A stretch of 64,000 nucleotides of DNA, taken from NCBI RefSeq assembly GCF_014650895.1, contig NZ_BMVV01000029.1, positions 34,298-98,297 on the forward strand. Reading direction: 5' to 3'. This stretch comes from Streptomyces omiyaensis. Its GTDB lineage: Bacteria > Actinomycetota > Actinomycetes > Streptomycetales > Streptomycetaceae. The notes beneath the pieces are model-generated. The model saw only the letters and a list, made by a program, of their open reading frames with translations, was not told where the DNA came from and searched no databases. This document shows positions 18,291-25,343 of this stretch, piece by piece (within the stretch, counting starts at the first letter, position 1; the number at the start of each line of letters is the position of its first letter). Made by a program: the position numbers and the translations under genes.

Positions 18291-18374
18291 TCAGCGCGCC
18301 GGACAGATGGCGCTGGACATGCGGCCGAGGTCGACGTGCCGCCGACTCACCAAGGCAGTTCCAGTTCCAGGCAT
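18291..18374 (-). CDS. 27-aa putative leader peptide of the cys operon
   Basis: Short ORF in the 5' leader of the sulfite reductase gene. It contains SRRHVDLGRMSSAICPAR, the signature of actinobacterial leader peptides found before sulfur genes: an Arg/His/Val/Asp/Leu core, then one Cys four codons from the end. The ATG at 18374 opens the frame; an in-frame GTG at 18350 would leave 19 residues. No strong ribosome site is seen. Stalling at the single Cys codon when cysteinyl-tRNA is scarce is the expected mechanism, by analogy. Confidence 0.75.
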   Translation of the reverse strand: MPGTGTALVSRRHVDLGRMSSAICPAR

Positions 18375-18436
18375 GGCGGAAGCGTGTCACGGGACTTTGG
18401 ACCCAGTCCAGCATCGTCCGTTATGTGGACATGAAA

Positions 18437-18453
18437 GTCTCACTTCATGAGAC
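18437..18453. promoter_or_regulatory. Inverted repeat GTCTCA-N5-TGAGAC upstream of the cys operon
   Basis: Perfect 6-bp arms around a 5-bp spacer, about 63 bp upstream of the leader peptide ATG, in an AT-richer stretch. Position and symmetry suit an operator for a dimeric regulator of sulfur assimilation; I cannot name the regulator. Confidence 0.5.
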
Positions 18454-18470
18454 GATGTGTTCTGGGTCAC

Positions 18471-18502
18471 GTGAAAGGGGCCCTGATCAGGGCCCCTTTC
18501 AC
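18471..18502 (-). terminator. Perfect 32-nt palindrome, terminator after the GNAT gene
   Basis: Arms GTGAAAGGGGCCCTGA and TCAGGGCCCCTTTCAC are fully complementary with no spacer. It begins 18 bp after the stop codon of the acetyltransferase gene and separates it from the cys operon. There is no T-run, as is common in Streptomyces terminators. Confidence 0.8.
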
Positions 18503-18519
18503 GGTGAACTGGCACAGGC

Positions 18520-19089
18520 TCAGACCCGGGCGCCGGGCCACGGTCCCGGCGTCTCGCTCTCCTCGGCGGTCTCCGTCCTCGTCTCGAAGAGGCGGAAGCC
18601 GCGGCGCTCGTAGTTGGCCATCGCGTGCGGCCCGTCCAGCGAGCAGGTGTGCAGCCACACCCGCTTCGTCGGCTCCCGGTCCGGCCAGCGCTCGGCCAGG
18701 TCCCAGGCGCGCCGGATGCCCTCGGTGAGCAGGTGGCCGCCGATGCCGCGGCCCCGGAAGGCGCCGATCAGGCCGAAGTAGACGATCTCCACGACCCCGT
18801 CGTCCTGCGGGTCGAACTCCACGTACCCGGCCGGCGTGCCCCGGTCGTACGCCACCCAGACCTCGGCGCCCGGCTTCTCCGCTATCTCCTTCCACTGCGC
18901 GTAGGTCAGCGACAGCCGGTCGGCCCAGTGGACGTCGCCGCCGACCGCGGTGTAGAGGTACCGGCTGAACTCGGGGGAGGGGACCTCGGACCGGCGGACG
19001 ACGATGCCGTCGCCCTCGGGGACCCGGGCCGGACGGAGGTCGTCGGGCGAGGTCTGTTCCAGGGACCAGGTGGTGAGAGTGATGCTCAT
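18520..19089 (-). CDS. GNAT family N-acetyltransferase
   Basis: 189 aa. The acetyl-CoA-binding motif A reads GAFRGRGIGGHLL (R/Q-x-x-G-x-G/A type). Motif B is around ANYERRGFRLFETR. The single GNAT domain occupies most of the chain. Substrate unknown. The gene lies directly upstream of the cys operon on the same strand but is separated from it by a perfect palindrome, so it is probably its own unit. Confidence 0.92.
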   Translation of the reverse strand: MSITLTTWSLEQTSPDDLRPARVPEGDGIVVRRSEVPSPEFSRYLYTAVGGDVHWADRLSLTYAQWKEIAEKPGAEVWVAYDRGTPAGYVEFDPQDDGVVEIVYFGLIGAFRGRGIGGHLLTEGIRRAWDLAERWPDREPTKRVWLHTCSLDGPHAMANYERRGFRLFETRTETAEESETPGPWPGARV

Positions 19090-19210
19090 GCCCTTATCGC
19101 ATCATGCGGAGCGAGGGATTCCCAGGCCGGACCGGGGTGGGCCCCGTCTCCCCGGCCCGGCGGGGCGGGCGCCCGGACACGGTGTCCGGCATGTGGACGT
19201 CCCGGACGGT

Positions 19211-19415
19211 TTCCGGCCGCCCCGGGCACCGGGCCGCCCCGGACACCGGGCCGGACTCCGGGCCACCCCAGGCACCGGTCCGGACCTCGGCCGCCCCGAG
19301 GGCGAACCCGGGATTCCGGGCGACCCCGGGGCCGATTCGGACTCCGGGCCGCCCCAAGCACCGGCCCGGACTCCGGGCCGCCCCGGGGGCGGGCCCGGGA
19401 TTCCGGGGCGCCCCG
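19211..19415. repeat. Degenerate ~29-bp GC-rich tandem repeat
   Basis: About seven imperfect copies of a unit near ACTCCGGGCCGCCCC, followed by a variable GGCACCGG-like part, fill the gap between the GAF-regulator stop (19424) and the GNAT start. Three copies share ACTCCGGGCC(A/G)CCCC exactly. No protein-coding signal seen. It lies just 3' of a minus-strand gene, like the 34-bp repeat near 28.5 kb. Confidence 0.7.
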
Positions 19416-19423
19416 GAGCCGTC

Positions 19424-20716
19424 TCAGACCCGGCTGCCCGCCCGGATCGCCGGGGCCGTCGAGTGCGGCAGCAGCTCGCCCGGGTCCGCCGGGCGCAGCA
19501 CCTCCACCGCGATCTCCTCCCGGAAGCGGTACGGGCGGTGCGCCAGGACCCCCGCGAGGGTCCGGCGCACCCGGGACATCTCGGCCCGGACGGTCACCGT
19601 CCTCGTCCGGTCGCCGAACACGTCCTGCGCCAGCTCGGCCGCGGTCCGCCCGTCCGGGTGCAGCGCCAGGAGGTAGAGGAGCTCCGCGTGGCGCGGGCTC
19701 AGCTCCTGCTGCCAGCTCCCCGCCGCCCCGGAGACCGACACCGTCCAGCGGCGCGGCCGGCTCAGGTCCAGCACCACCCGGCTCGCCGCGCCCGACTCCG
19801 CACCGGCCGGTCCGGTGTCCTCCTCCACCCGCAGCAGCCAGCCGCCCGGCAGCGGCTCCACCGCGCACAGGCCCAGCGAGGGCAGCCAGACCCGCCCGGC
19901 GCCCAGCGACTTCGGCAGCGCGATCCGGTCCACCGGGGCGAGCCCGGTCACCGCGGCGGTCCAGCCGTGGGTGTCGACCGCGACGGCCCGCCCGCCCACC
20001 CGGCACAGGATCGGCGCCGCCACCGCCCGCAGCCGCTCGACCGCGCCCCGGTGCCGCTCGCGCATCTCGGCCTCGGCGAGCCGGGCGACCGAGCCGACCA
20101 GGGCCAGCAGCGAGGGGTGGAAGGTGGAGGCCGGTCCGCTCACGTCCAGGACGCCGAGCAGCCGCTGGTCGCGCGGGTCGTGGACGGGCGCCGCCGCGCA
20201 GGTCCAGTCGTGCAGCGCCTGCACGTAGTGCTCGGCGGAGTGGACCTGCACCGCCCGCCGGGTGGCCAGGGCGGTGCCGACCGCGTTGGTCCCGGTGGCG
20301 TGCTCCGTCCAGGCCGCCCCCTCCTCCAGGCAGATGCCGGTCGCCCGGCGCATCACGGAGGGGTGGCCCTCGCGCCACAGCACCCGGCCGTGCTCGTCGG
20401 TGACCACCATGATCTGGAGCGACGAGTCGGTGATCCCGGCCAGTCCGGAGCTGAGGGTCTCCATGACCTCCGCGAGCAGCGTGCTCCGCCGCCGCTGCTC
20501 CAGTTCGTCCCGGCGCAGCAGCACGCTGCTGGTGCCCCGGTCCGGGTCGAGGCCGAGCCGGGCCATCCGCCGCCAGGAGGCGTCGATCTCCGGCCGCGGC
20601 GCGATCGGCGGGGTCCGTCCCGCCAGGGTCTCCTCGCGGACGCGGTGCAGCAGCCGGGCCGCCTGGGCCGCGTCCATGGTGGCGAGCCGCTTCATGTCGA
20701 GCCGCGTGTTGTTCAT
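19424..20716 (-). CDS. GAF domain-containing transcriptional regulator
   Basis: 430 aa. An N-terminal region (SWRRMARLGLDPDR; LLAEVMETL) as in AcoR-type activators leads into a GAF sensor (about 75-190; LQIMVVTDEHGRVLW; HATGTNAVGTALA). It lacks the AAA+ sigma-54 domain. The C-terminus has a winged-helix-like segment (ELSPRHAELLYLLALHPDGRTAAELAQD written in parts: ELSPRHAELLYLL; GRTAAELAQDVFG). GGGAGGG precedes ATG 20716; a longer open frame upstream lacks a start signal. Such regulators often sit beside dehydrogenases; here the nearest is the AidB-like gene 364 bp upstream on the same strand. Confidence 0.88.
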   Translation of the reverse strand: MNNTRLDMKRLATMDAAQAARLLHRVREETLAGRTPPIAPRPEIDASWRRMARLGLDPDRGTSSVLLRRDELEQRRRSTLLAEVMETLSSGLAGITDSSLQIMVVTDEHGRVLWREGHPSVMRRATGICLEEGAAWTEHATGTNAVGTALATRRAVQVHSAEHYVQALHDWTCAAAPVHDPRDQRLLGVLDVSGPASTFHPSLLALVGSVARLAEAEMRERHRGAVERLRAVAAPILCRVGGRAVAVDTHGWTAAVTGLAPVDRIALPKSLGAGRVWLPSLGLCAVEPLPGGWLLRVEEDTGPAGAESGAASRVVLDLSRPRRWTVSVSGAAGSWQQELSPRHAELLYLLALHPDGRTAAELAQDVFGDRTRTVTVRAEMSRVRRTLAGVLAHRPYRFREEIAVEVLRPADPGELLPHSTAPAIRAGSRV

Positions 20717-20892
20717 CGGTCCCTCCCCGCCACCCGGTGTGCTGTATCGGTTCTGCATGTCCGGGCGGATGACCGGAGCGTCATGAGCGCCGTACGGCCC
20801 CGCCCCCCGCCGTCCCGCCGGGCCGTGGCTCGCAGTGTGCGGGTCCATCGTGCCGTCCGGAAGCCCTCCACGGAGCCCGGTTCGGGTAATCC

Positions 20893-20908
20893 TGCAACCC
20901 TTTGCAAC
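20893..20908. promoter_or_regulatory. Direct repeat TGCAAC-N4-TGCAAC upstream of the GAF regulator
   Basis: Two exact TGCAAC copies start 10 bp apart, on the same face of the helix, about 180 bp upstream of ATG 20716. They sit in the 364-bp gap 20717-21080, otherwise GC-rich with only a weak 8-bp hairpin (20954-20981) after the AidB-like gene. Could bind the GAF regulator; unproven. Confidence 0.35.
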
Positions 20909-21080
20909 TCTGGCCCCACCCCGCCCCCGTGCGTGAAGGTGGTGACGGCGGGTGGTGGTGCCGTGTCGGCGCAGCACCACCCCCGCCTTCCGCGCCTGCC
21001 GCCCCCGCGCATCGCCCGGCCCGCCCTCGGCGGCCCCGGCCCCCTTCCTCGCACCCGGCCCCCGCACGCCCGTCGGCCCC

Positions 21081-22718
21081 TCACTCCACCGGCCGGGCCC
21101 GCTCCACCACAGCCCGCAGGCCCGCCGAGGGCGGCAGCGTGCCGAAGGCCGAACCCGCCTCGCCGCCCAGCCGGCCCGCGCAGAACGCGTCGGCGACCTC
21201 CGGCGGCGCCCAGCGCACCAGCAGCGCGCCCTGGAGGACCAGCGCCATCCGCTCCGCGAGCCGCCGGGCCCGCGCCTCCACCCCGTCCAGGTCCGCCAGC
21301 TCCGTCAGCAGCCCGCGGATCGCCCGGTCCAGCCGCGGATCGGCGCCCCGCGCCTCCCCGACCTCCCGCAGATACGCGTCCAGCGCCGCCGGCTCCGTCC
21401 GCAACGCCCGCAGCACGTCCAGCGCCTGGACGTTCCCCGGGCCCTCCCACAGCGAGTGCAGCGGCGACTCCCGCAGCAGCCGCGGCAGCCCGGACTCCTC
21501 CACGTACCCGTTCCCGCCCAGGCACTCCAGCGCCTCGGCCACCACCGGCACGCACCGCTTCGCCACCCAGTACTTCGCCGCCGGCACCGCGATCCGCAGC
21601 AGCGCCCGGTCCCGCTCCGCACCGGAGTCGTACGCCGCCGCCAGCCGCATCCCCAGGACGGTCGCCGCCTCCGACTCCACCGCCAGATCGGCCAGCACGT
21701 TCCGCATCAGCGGCGTGTCGGCGAGCGGGCCGCCGCGGACCGAGCGGTACGAGGCGTGGTGCACGGCCTGCGCCACCGCCTGCCGCATCAGCGCCGCCGA
21801 CCCCAGCACGCAGTCCAGCCGGCCCGCCGCCACCGTCCCGTCCACGGTCCGCAGCCCCTGCCCCTCCTCGCCGACCCGGCGCGCCCAGGTCGTCCCGTCG
21901 AACTCCACCTCCGCCGTGGCGTTCGAACGGTTCCCGAGCTTGTCCTTGAGCCGCTGGAGCGCGAAGGCGTTGCGCGAGCCGTCGTCGAGCACCCGCGGCA
22001 CCAGGAAGCAGGTGAGGCCCCCCGGCGCCCGCGCGAGCACCAGGAACGCGTCCGACATCGGCGCCGAGCAGAACCACTTGTGCCCGGTCAGGAGGTACTC
22101 GCCGGAAGCCGCCAGCGGCCACGCGGACGTCGTGACCGCCCCGAGGTCGCTCCCGGCCTGCTTCTCCGCCAGCCCCACCCCCAGCAGCACCCCCGTCTTC
22201 GAGGCGGCCGGCCGCAGCTCCCGCTCGTACACCCGGGAGGCCGCCGCCGGCTCCCAGACCGCCGCCAGCTCCGGCTCGGCCCGCAGCGCGGGCACCGCCG
22301 CGTGCGTCATCGACACCGGGCAGCCGTGCCCGGCCTCCGCCTGCGTCGCCACGAGGAGACCGGCCGCCCGCCGCACGTGCCCGCCCGGCCGCCCCCAGGC
22401 GTCCGTCAGACCCGCCGACACCGCCTTCCCCAGCAGCCGGTGCCAGGCCGGATGGAACTCCACCTCGTCGATCCGGTGCCCGTACCGGTCGTGGGTCCGC
22501 AGCCGCGGCGGGAAGGCGTTCGCCTGCTCGCCCCACTCCCGGACCTGCTCCGAACCGGTCGCGCGGCCCAGCGTCCGCAGCTCCTCGCGGGCCCCGTCGA
22601 GGAGCTCCGCGGGCAGATGGCGGCCGACCGCCTCCGACAGTGCCCGGTCGCCCGTGTAGACGTCGTACCCCACCAGGGGCGGAGCCTGATTGGTCACGGT
22701 GTGGGAGCGTGCTTCCAT
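21081..22718 (-). CDS. Acyl-CoA dehydrogenase, AidB-like
   Basis: 545 aa, the long AidB type (E. coli AidB 541). It has the AidB-like N-terminal extension, GVGLAEKQAGSDLGAV and TGHKWFCSAPMSDAF in the FAD-binding middle, ECLGGNGYVEESGLPRL, and WEGPGNVQALDVLRAL, the AidB counterpart of the catalytic segment. E. coli AidB binds DNA and shields it during alkylation stress; a role here is inferred. ATG 22718 is likely leaderless: TACCGT on this strand (22725-22730) ends 6 nt before it. Only 17 bp separate it from the divergent YihY gene. Confidence 0.9.
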   Translation of the reverse strand: MEARSHTVTNQAPPLVGYDVYTGDRALSEAVGRHLPAELLDGAREELRTLGRATGSEQVREWGEQANAFPPRLRTHDRYGHRIDEVEFHPAWHRLLGKAVSAGLTDAWGRPGGHVRRAAGLLVATQAEAGHGCPVSMTHAAVPALRAEPELAAVWEPAAASRVYERELRPAASKTGVLLGVGLAEKQAGSDLGAVTTSAWPLAASGEYLLTGHKWFCSAPMSDAFLVLARAPGGLTCFLVPRVLDDGSRNAFALQRLKDKLGNRSNATAEVEFDGTTWARRVGEEGQGLRTVDGTVAAGRLDCVLGSAALMRQAVAQAVHHASYRSVRGGPLADTPLMRNVLADLAVESEAATVLGMRLAAAYDSGAERDRALLRIAVPAAKYWVAKRCVPVVAEALECLGGNGYVEESGLPRLLRESPLHSLWEGPGNVQALDVLRALRTEPAALDAYLREVGEARGADPRLDRAIRGLLTELADLDGVEARARRLAERMALVLQGALLVRWAPPEVADAFCAGRLGGEAGSAFGTLPPSAGLRAVVERARPVE

Positions 22719-22735
22719 GCCGATACGGTAAGCAG
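22719..22735. promoter_or_regulatory. Shared bidirectional promoter with palindromic -10 for two leaderless genes
   Basis: The entire space between two divergent start codons is 17 bp. Its centre ATACGGTA gives TACGGT on the plus strand (22724-22729), 6 nt before GTG 22736, and TACCGT on the minus strand (22725-22730), 6 nt before ATG 22718. Both fit TAnnnT and overlap by 5 bp, so polymerase can bind either way but not both at once. Neither gene has a ribosome site. Confidence 0.7.
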
Positions 22736-23860
22736 GTGCAGGCAGCAAGCGAAACACCCGAACGGCCGGAGCGGCGACCCTGGAGCAGACTCCACCGCGC
22801 CCGCGTCCTCTACCGCAACGTCTCCAAGCGGAAGATGGTCTGGCTGCTCCTCAAGGACACCGTCAACTCGTGCATCGAGTACCGGATCCTCGGCCTCGCG
22901 GCCGAGGCGGCCTTCTTCACCCTGCTGTCCCTGCCACCCCTGCTGCTCGGTCTCATCGCCCTCCTCGGCTACGCCGACGACTGGACCAACACCGACACGG
23001 TCGCCAGCATCCAGGAGAACATCCTCCGGGCGGCCGGCACGGTCCTCTCCGACCGGGGCGTCGAGGAGATCGCGCAGCCCGTCCTCGACGACATCACCCG
23101 GGCCAAACGTCCCGAACTCATCTCCCTGGGCTTCGCCATCGCCCTCTGGTCCGGCTCCCGCGCGGTGAACGTCTTCATCGACACCATCACCGTCATGTAC
23201 GGCCTGGACGGGCACCGGGGCATCGTGAAGACCCGGCTGCTCGCCTTCCTCCTCTACATCGTGGCGCTGCTCATCGGGGCGGTGGTGCTGCCGCTCGCGG
23301 TCGTCGGCCCCGACCGGGTCGTCGAACTCGTCGCCTGGGGCACGAACGTCGTCGCCGTCCTGTACTGGCCGGCCGTCATCCTGCTCTCCATCGCCTTCCT
23401 GACGACGCTGTACCACGTCTCCGTCCCCGTCAGATCGCCCTGGATCGAGGACATCCCGGGCGCGCTCGTGGCCCTCGCCATGTGGGCCTTCGGCAGCTTC
23501 CTGCTGCGGATCTACCTGACCAGCCAGGTCGAGGGGCCGACCATCTACGGCTCGCTCGCCGCCCCCATCGCCATCCTGCTCTGGATCGGCGTCTCCGCCT
23601 TCGCGGTCCTCGTCGGCGCCGCCGTCAACGCGGCCATCGACCGCGTGTGGCCCTCCGTCGCCACCGCCGCCGCCCGCGAGGCCAACGAGCGCGCCCGCGC
23701 CGTCCAGGCCGCCGAGCTCGTCGCCCGGATCCGCGCGGAGGCCGAGGAGGTCGACGAGGACGACCCCGACATGCCGTCCGAGTTCCCCGAGCGCTGGTCC
23801 CGCTTCCTCCCGCCGGACGACGTGAAGGCCCGCCTGCACACCGGCTGGGAGAAGGAGTGA
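22736..23860 (+). CDS. YihY/virulence factor BrkB family membrane protein
   Basis: 374 aa. Six hydrophobic segments, beginning with the amphipathic/first TM area AAFFTLLSLPPLLLGLIAL and ending AILLWIGVSAFAVLVGA, are typical of the YihY/BrkB (formerly RNase BN) fold. A charged cytoplasmic tail rich in Glu/Asp follows. The molecular function of the family is unsettled. The GTG start has a -10 hexamer ending 6 nt upstream, so it should be leaderless. Confidence 0.9.
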   Translation: MQAASETPERPERRPWSRLHRARVLYRNVSKRKMVWLLLKDTVNSCIEYRILGLAAEAAFFTLLSLPPLLLGLIALLGYADDWTNTDTVASIQENILRAAGTVLSDRGVEEIAQPVLDDITRAKRPELISLGFAIALWSGSRAVNVFIDTITVMYGLDGHRGIVKTRLLAFLLYIVALLIGAVVLPLAVVGPDRVVELVAWGTNVVAVLYWPAVILLSIAFLTTLYHVSVPVRSPWIEDIPGALVALAMWAFGSFLLRIYLTSQVEGPTIYGSLAAPIAILLWIGVSAFAVLVGAAVNAAIDRVWPSVATAAAREANERARAVQAAELVARIRAEAEEVDEDDPDMPSEFPERWSRFLPPDDVKARLHTGWEKE

Positions 23861-23935
23861 ACCCTCCCCGGCACGCCACGGACCGGGCGCCGCGGACCCG
23901 GCGGACCCCGGAGGGGACCCCCTAGGCTGGGAGGG

Positions 23936-24679
23936 GTGTACGAGGAGCGCCCCGCCCTGCTCGACGGCGCCGTCCTGTGGACCCGGACGGCGCCCGCCCC
24001 CGACGCCCCCGTCGTCCCCGACGGCTGCATGGACCTGATCCGGGCCGACGGCCGGCTCCTCGTCGCCGGGGCCGACACGCGTGCCCACCGCTCGACCGAG
24101 GCCGTCGCCCGCTACGAGGGCCTGCGCTTCGCCCCCGGCGACGCCCCGCGCCTCCTCGGCGTCCCGGCCCGCGAGCTCCGCGACCGCCGGGTGGACCTCG
24201 CCGACCTGTGGGGCGCCGCCACCGCCCGCCGCCTCGCCGAGCGGATCGACGAGGCCCCCGACCCCGCCGCGGCCCTGGAGGCGTACGCGCTCCGCCGCGC
24301 CGCCCGCACCGGACCGGCCGACCCGCTGCTGCGCGCGGTCACCGCCCGGCTCCGCGCGGGCCGCCCGGTGGGCGAGACCGCCGACGCCCTCGGCCTCGGC
24401 GCCCGCCGCCTCCACCGGCTCGCCCTGGACGCCTACGGCTACGGCCCCCTGACCCTGACCCGCGTCCTGCGCCTCCAGCGCGCCCTGGGCCTGCTGCGGG
24501 CCGGAGTGCCGCCCGCGCGGGCCGCCGCCCGCGCCGGCTACACCGACCAGGCCCACCTCACCCGGGACACCCGCGCCCTGGCGGGCACGACGCCCGGGGC
24601 CTACGCGCGGACGGCGGCGGATCAGGCGCCGGGAGCCCCGGAGCCGCCCGGGACGTCGGCGAACAGCGAGATCCCGTAG
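23936..24679 (+). CDS. AraC family transcriptional regulator
   Basis: 247 aa. The N-terminal domain (VVPDGCMDLIRADGRLLVAG) is of the DUF6597/AraC-associated type; the C-terminal two-helix-turn-helix module begins near VGETADALGLGARRLHRL and ends AGYTDQAHLTRD. A TAGGCT hexamer (23923-23928) and GGGAGGGG lie before GTG 23936. Its last 58 bp overlap the convergent VOC-family gene, so the two messages are antisense at their ends. Target unknown. Confidence 0.88.
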   Translation: MYEERPALLDGAVLWTRTAPAPDAPVVPDGCMDLIRADGRLLVAGADTRAHRSTEAVARYEGLRFAPGDAPRLLGVPARELRDRRVDLADLWGAATARRLAERIDEAPDPAAALEAYALRRAARTGPADPLLRAVTARLRAGRPVGETADALGLGARRLHRLALDAYGYGPLTLTRVLRLQRALGLLRAGVPPARAAARAGYTDQAHLTRDTRALAGTTPGAYARTAADQAPGAPEPPGTSANSEIP

Positions 24680-25038
24680 CCGTCCGGATCGGTCACCACG
24701 GCGTACCGCTGCCCCCAGACCGCGTCCCACGGCGCCAGGTGACCCGCGTACCCGGCCTCCGTCAGCTCCGCGTACGCCGCGTCCACCTCCTCCGCCGCGT
24801 CGCACCGGAACGCCAGCTCCGCCCGGGTGCCCCCGGTCGGCCGGAACGACGGATCGAAGGACCGGACGGACTCCTCCGTGTCCCAGGCCAGCCGGAGCCC
24901 GCCGGGCAGCACCGCCTCCACGTGGGGCGCCCCCTCCGCGCCCTCCGGGAAGTCGAAGCCGAGCCGCCGGTAGAAGGCGAGCGAGGCGGCCATGTCGGCG
25001 ACCACCAGGCCGATGAGGTCGAGTCGAGGTGTCTTCAT
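24622..25038 (-). CDS. VOC family (glyoxalase/bleomycin-resistance fold) protein
   Basis: 138 aa with one betaalphabetabetabeta pair: LDLIGLVVADMAASLAFYRR at the start and WDAVWGQRYAVVTDPDGYGI near the end. The metal-site Glu equivalent in many VOC enzymes is not obvious, so binding or resistance protein and enzyme are equally possible. ATG 25038 is likely leaderless (TAGCGT at 25046-25051 on this strand). It overlaps the end of the AraC gene by 58 bp. Confidence 0.88.
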   Translation of the reverse strand: MKTPRLDLIGLVVADMAASLAFYRRLGFDFPEGAEGAPHVEAVLPGGLRLAWDTEESVRSFDPSFRPTGGTRAELAFRCDAAEEVDAAYAELTEAGYAGHLAPWDAVWGQRYAVVTDPDGYGISLFADVPGGSGAPGA

Positions 25039-25202
25039 GCCCCCGACGCTAGGCGCGGACGGGGCCCGCGTCTTGTACGGATCGGACACCGGGAAAAACC
25101 CGTGGCGCGGTCCCCGGCACCCGGGCTAGGGTGACGCACGTCCGGGAGCACCGGACCCCGCACGCGCGCCGTGCGCCAGGGAAGACACAGGAGGTGTGAC
25201 CG

Positions 25203-25274
25203 ATGGCTGTCGTCACGAAGGGCCTTGCCCGCACGCGGAAGTTCGTCCACACCACCTCCGTGGCCACCGGCTGA
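25203..25274 (+). CDS. 23-aa small ORF upstream of rsgA
   Basis: ATG with an excellent ribosome site (CAGGAGGTGTGACC). It encodes a basic peptide starting MAVVTKGLARTRKFVHTTSV and ends 69 bp before the rsgA start. Four of the first 13 residues are Lys or Arg. The ribosome site argues that it is translated, either as a small protein or as a leader controlling rsgA. I recognise no family. The rest of the gap (25039-25343) holds the VOC promoter and little else. Confidence 0.55.
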   Translation: MAVVTKGLARTRKFVHTTSVATG

Positions 25275-25343
25275 CACCGACCGGAACCCTCCGGCTCGAC
25301 CGAGTCACCGCATCGCCGGGGCCACCCCTGTGAAGGGTCCCCC

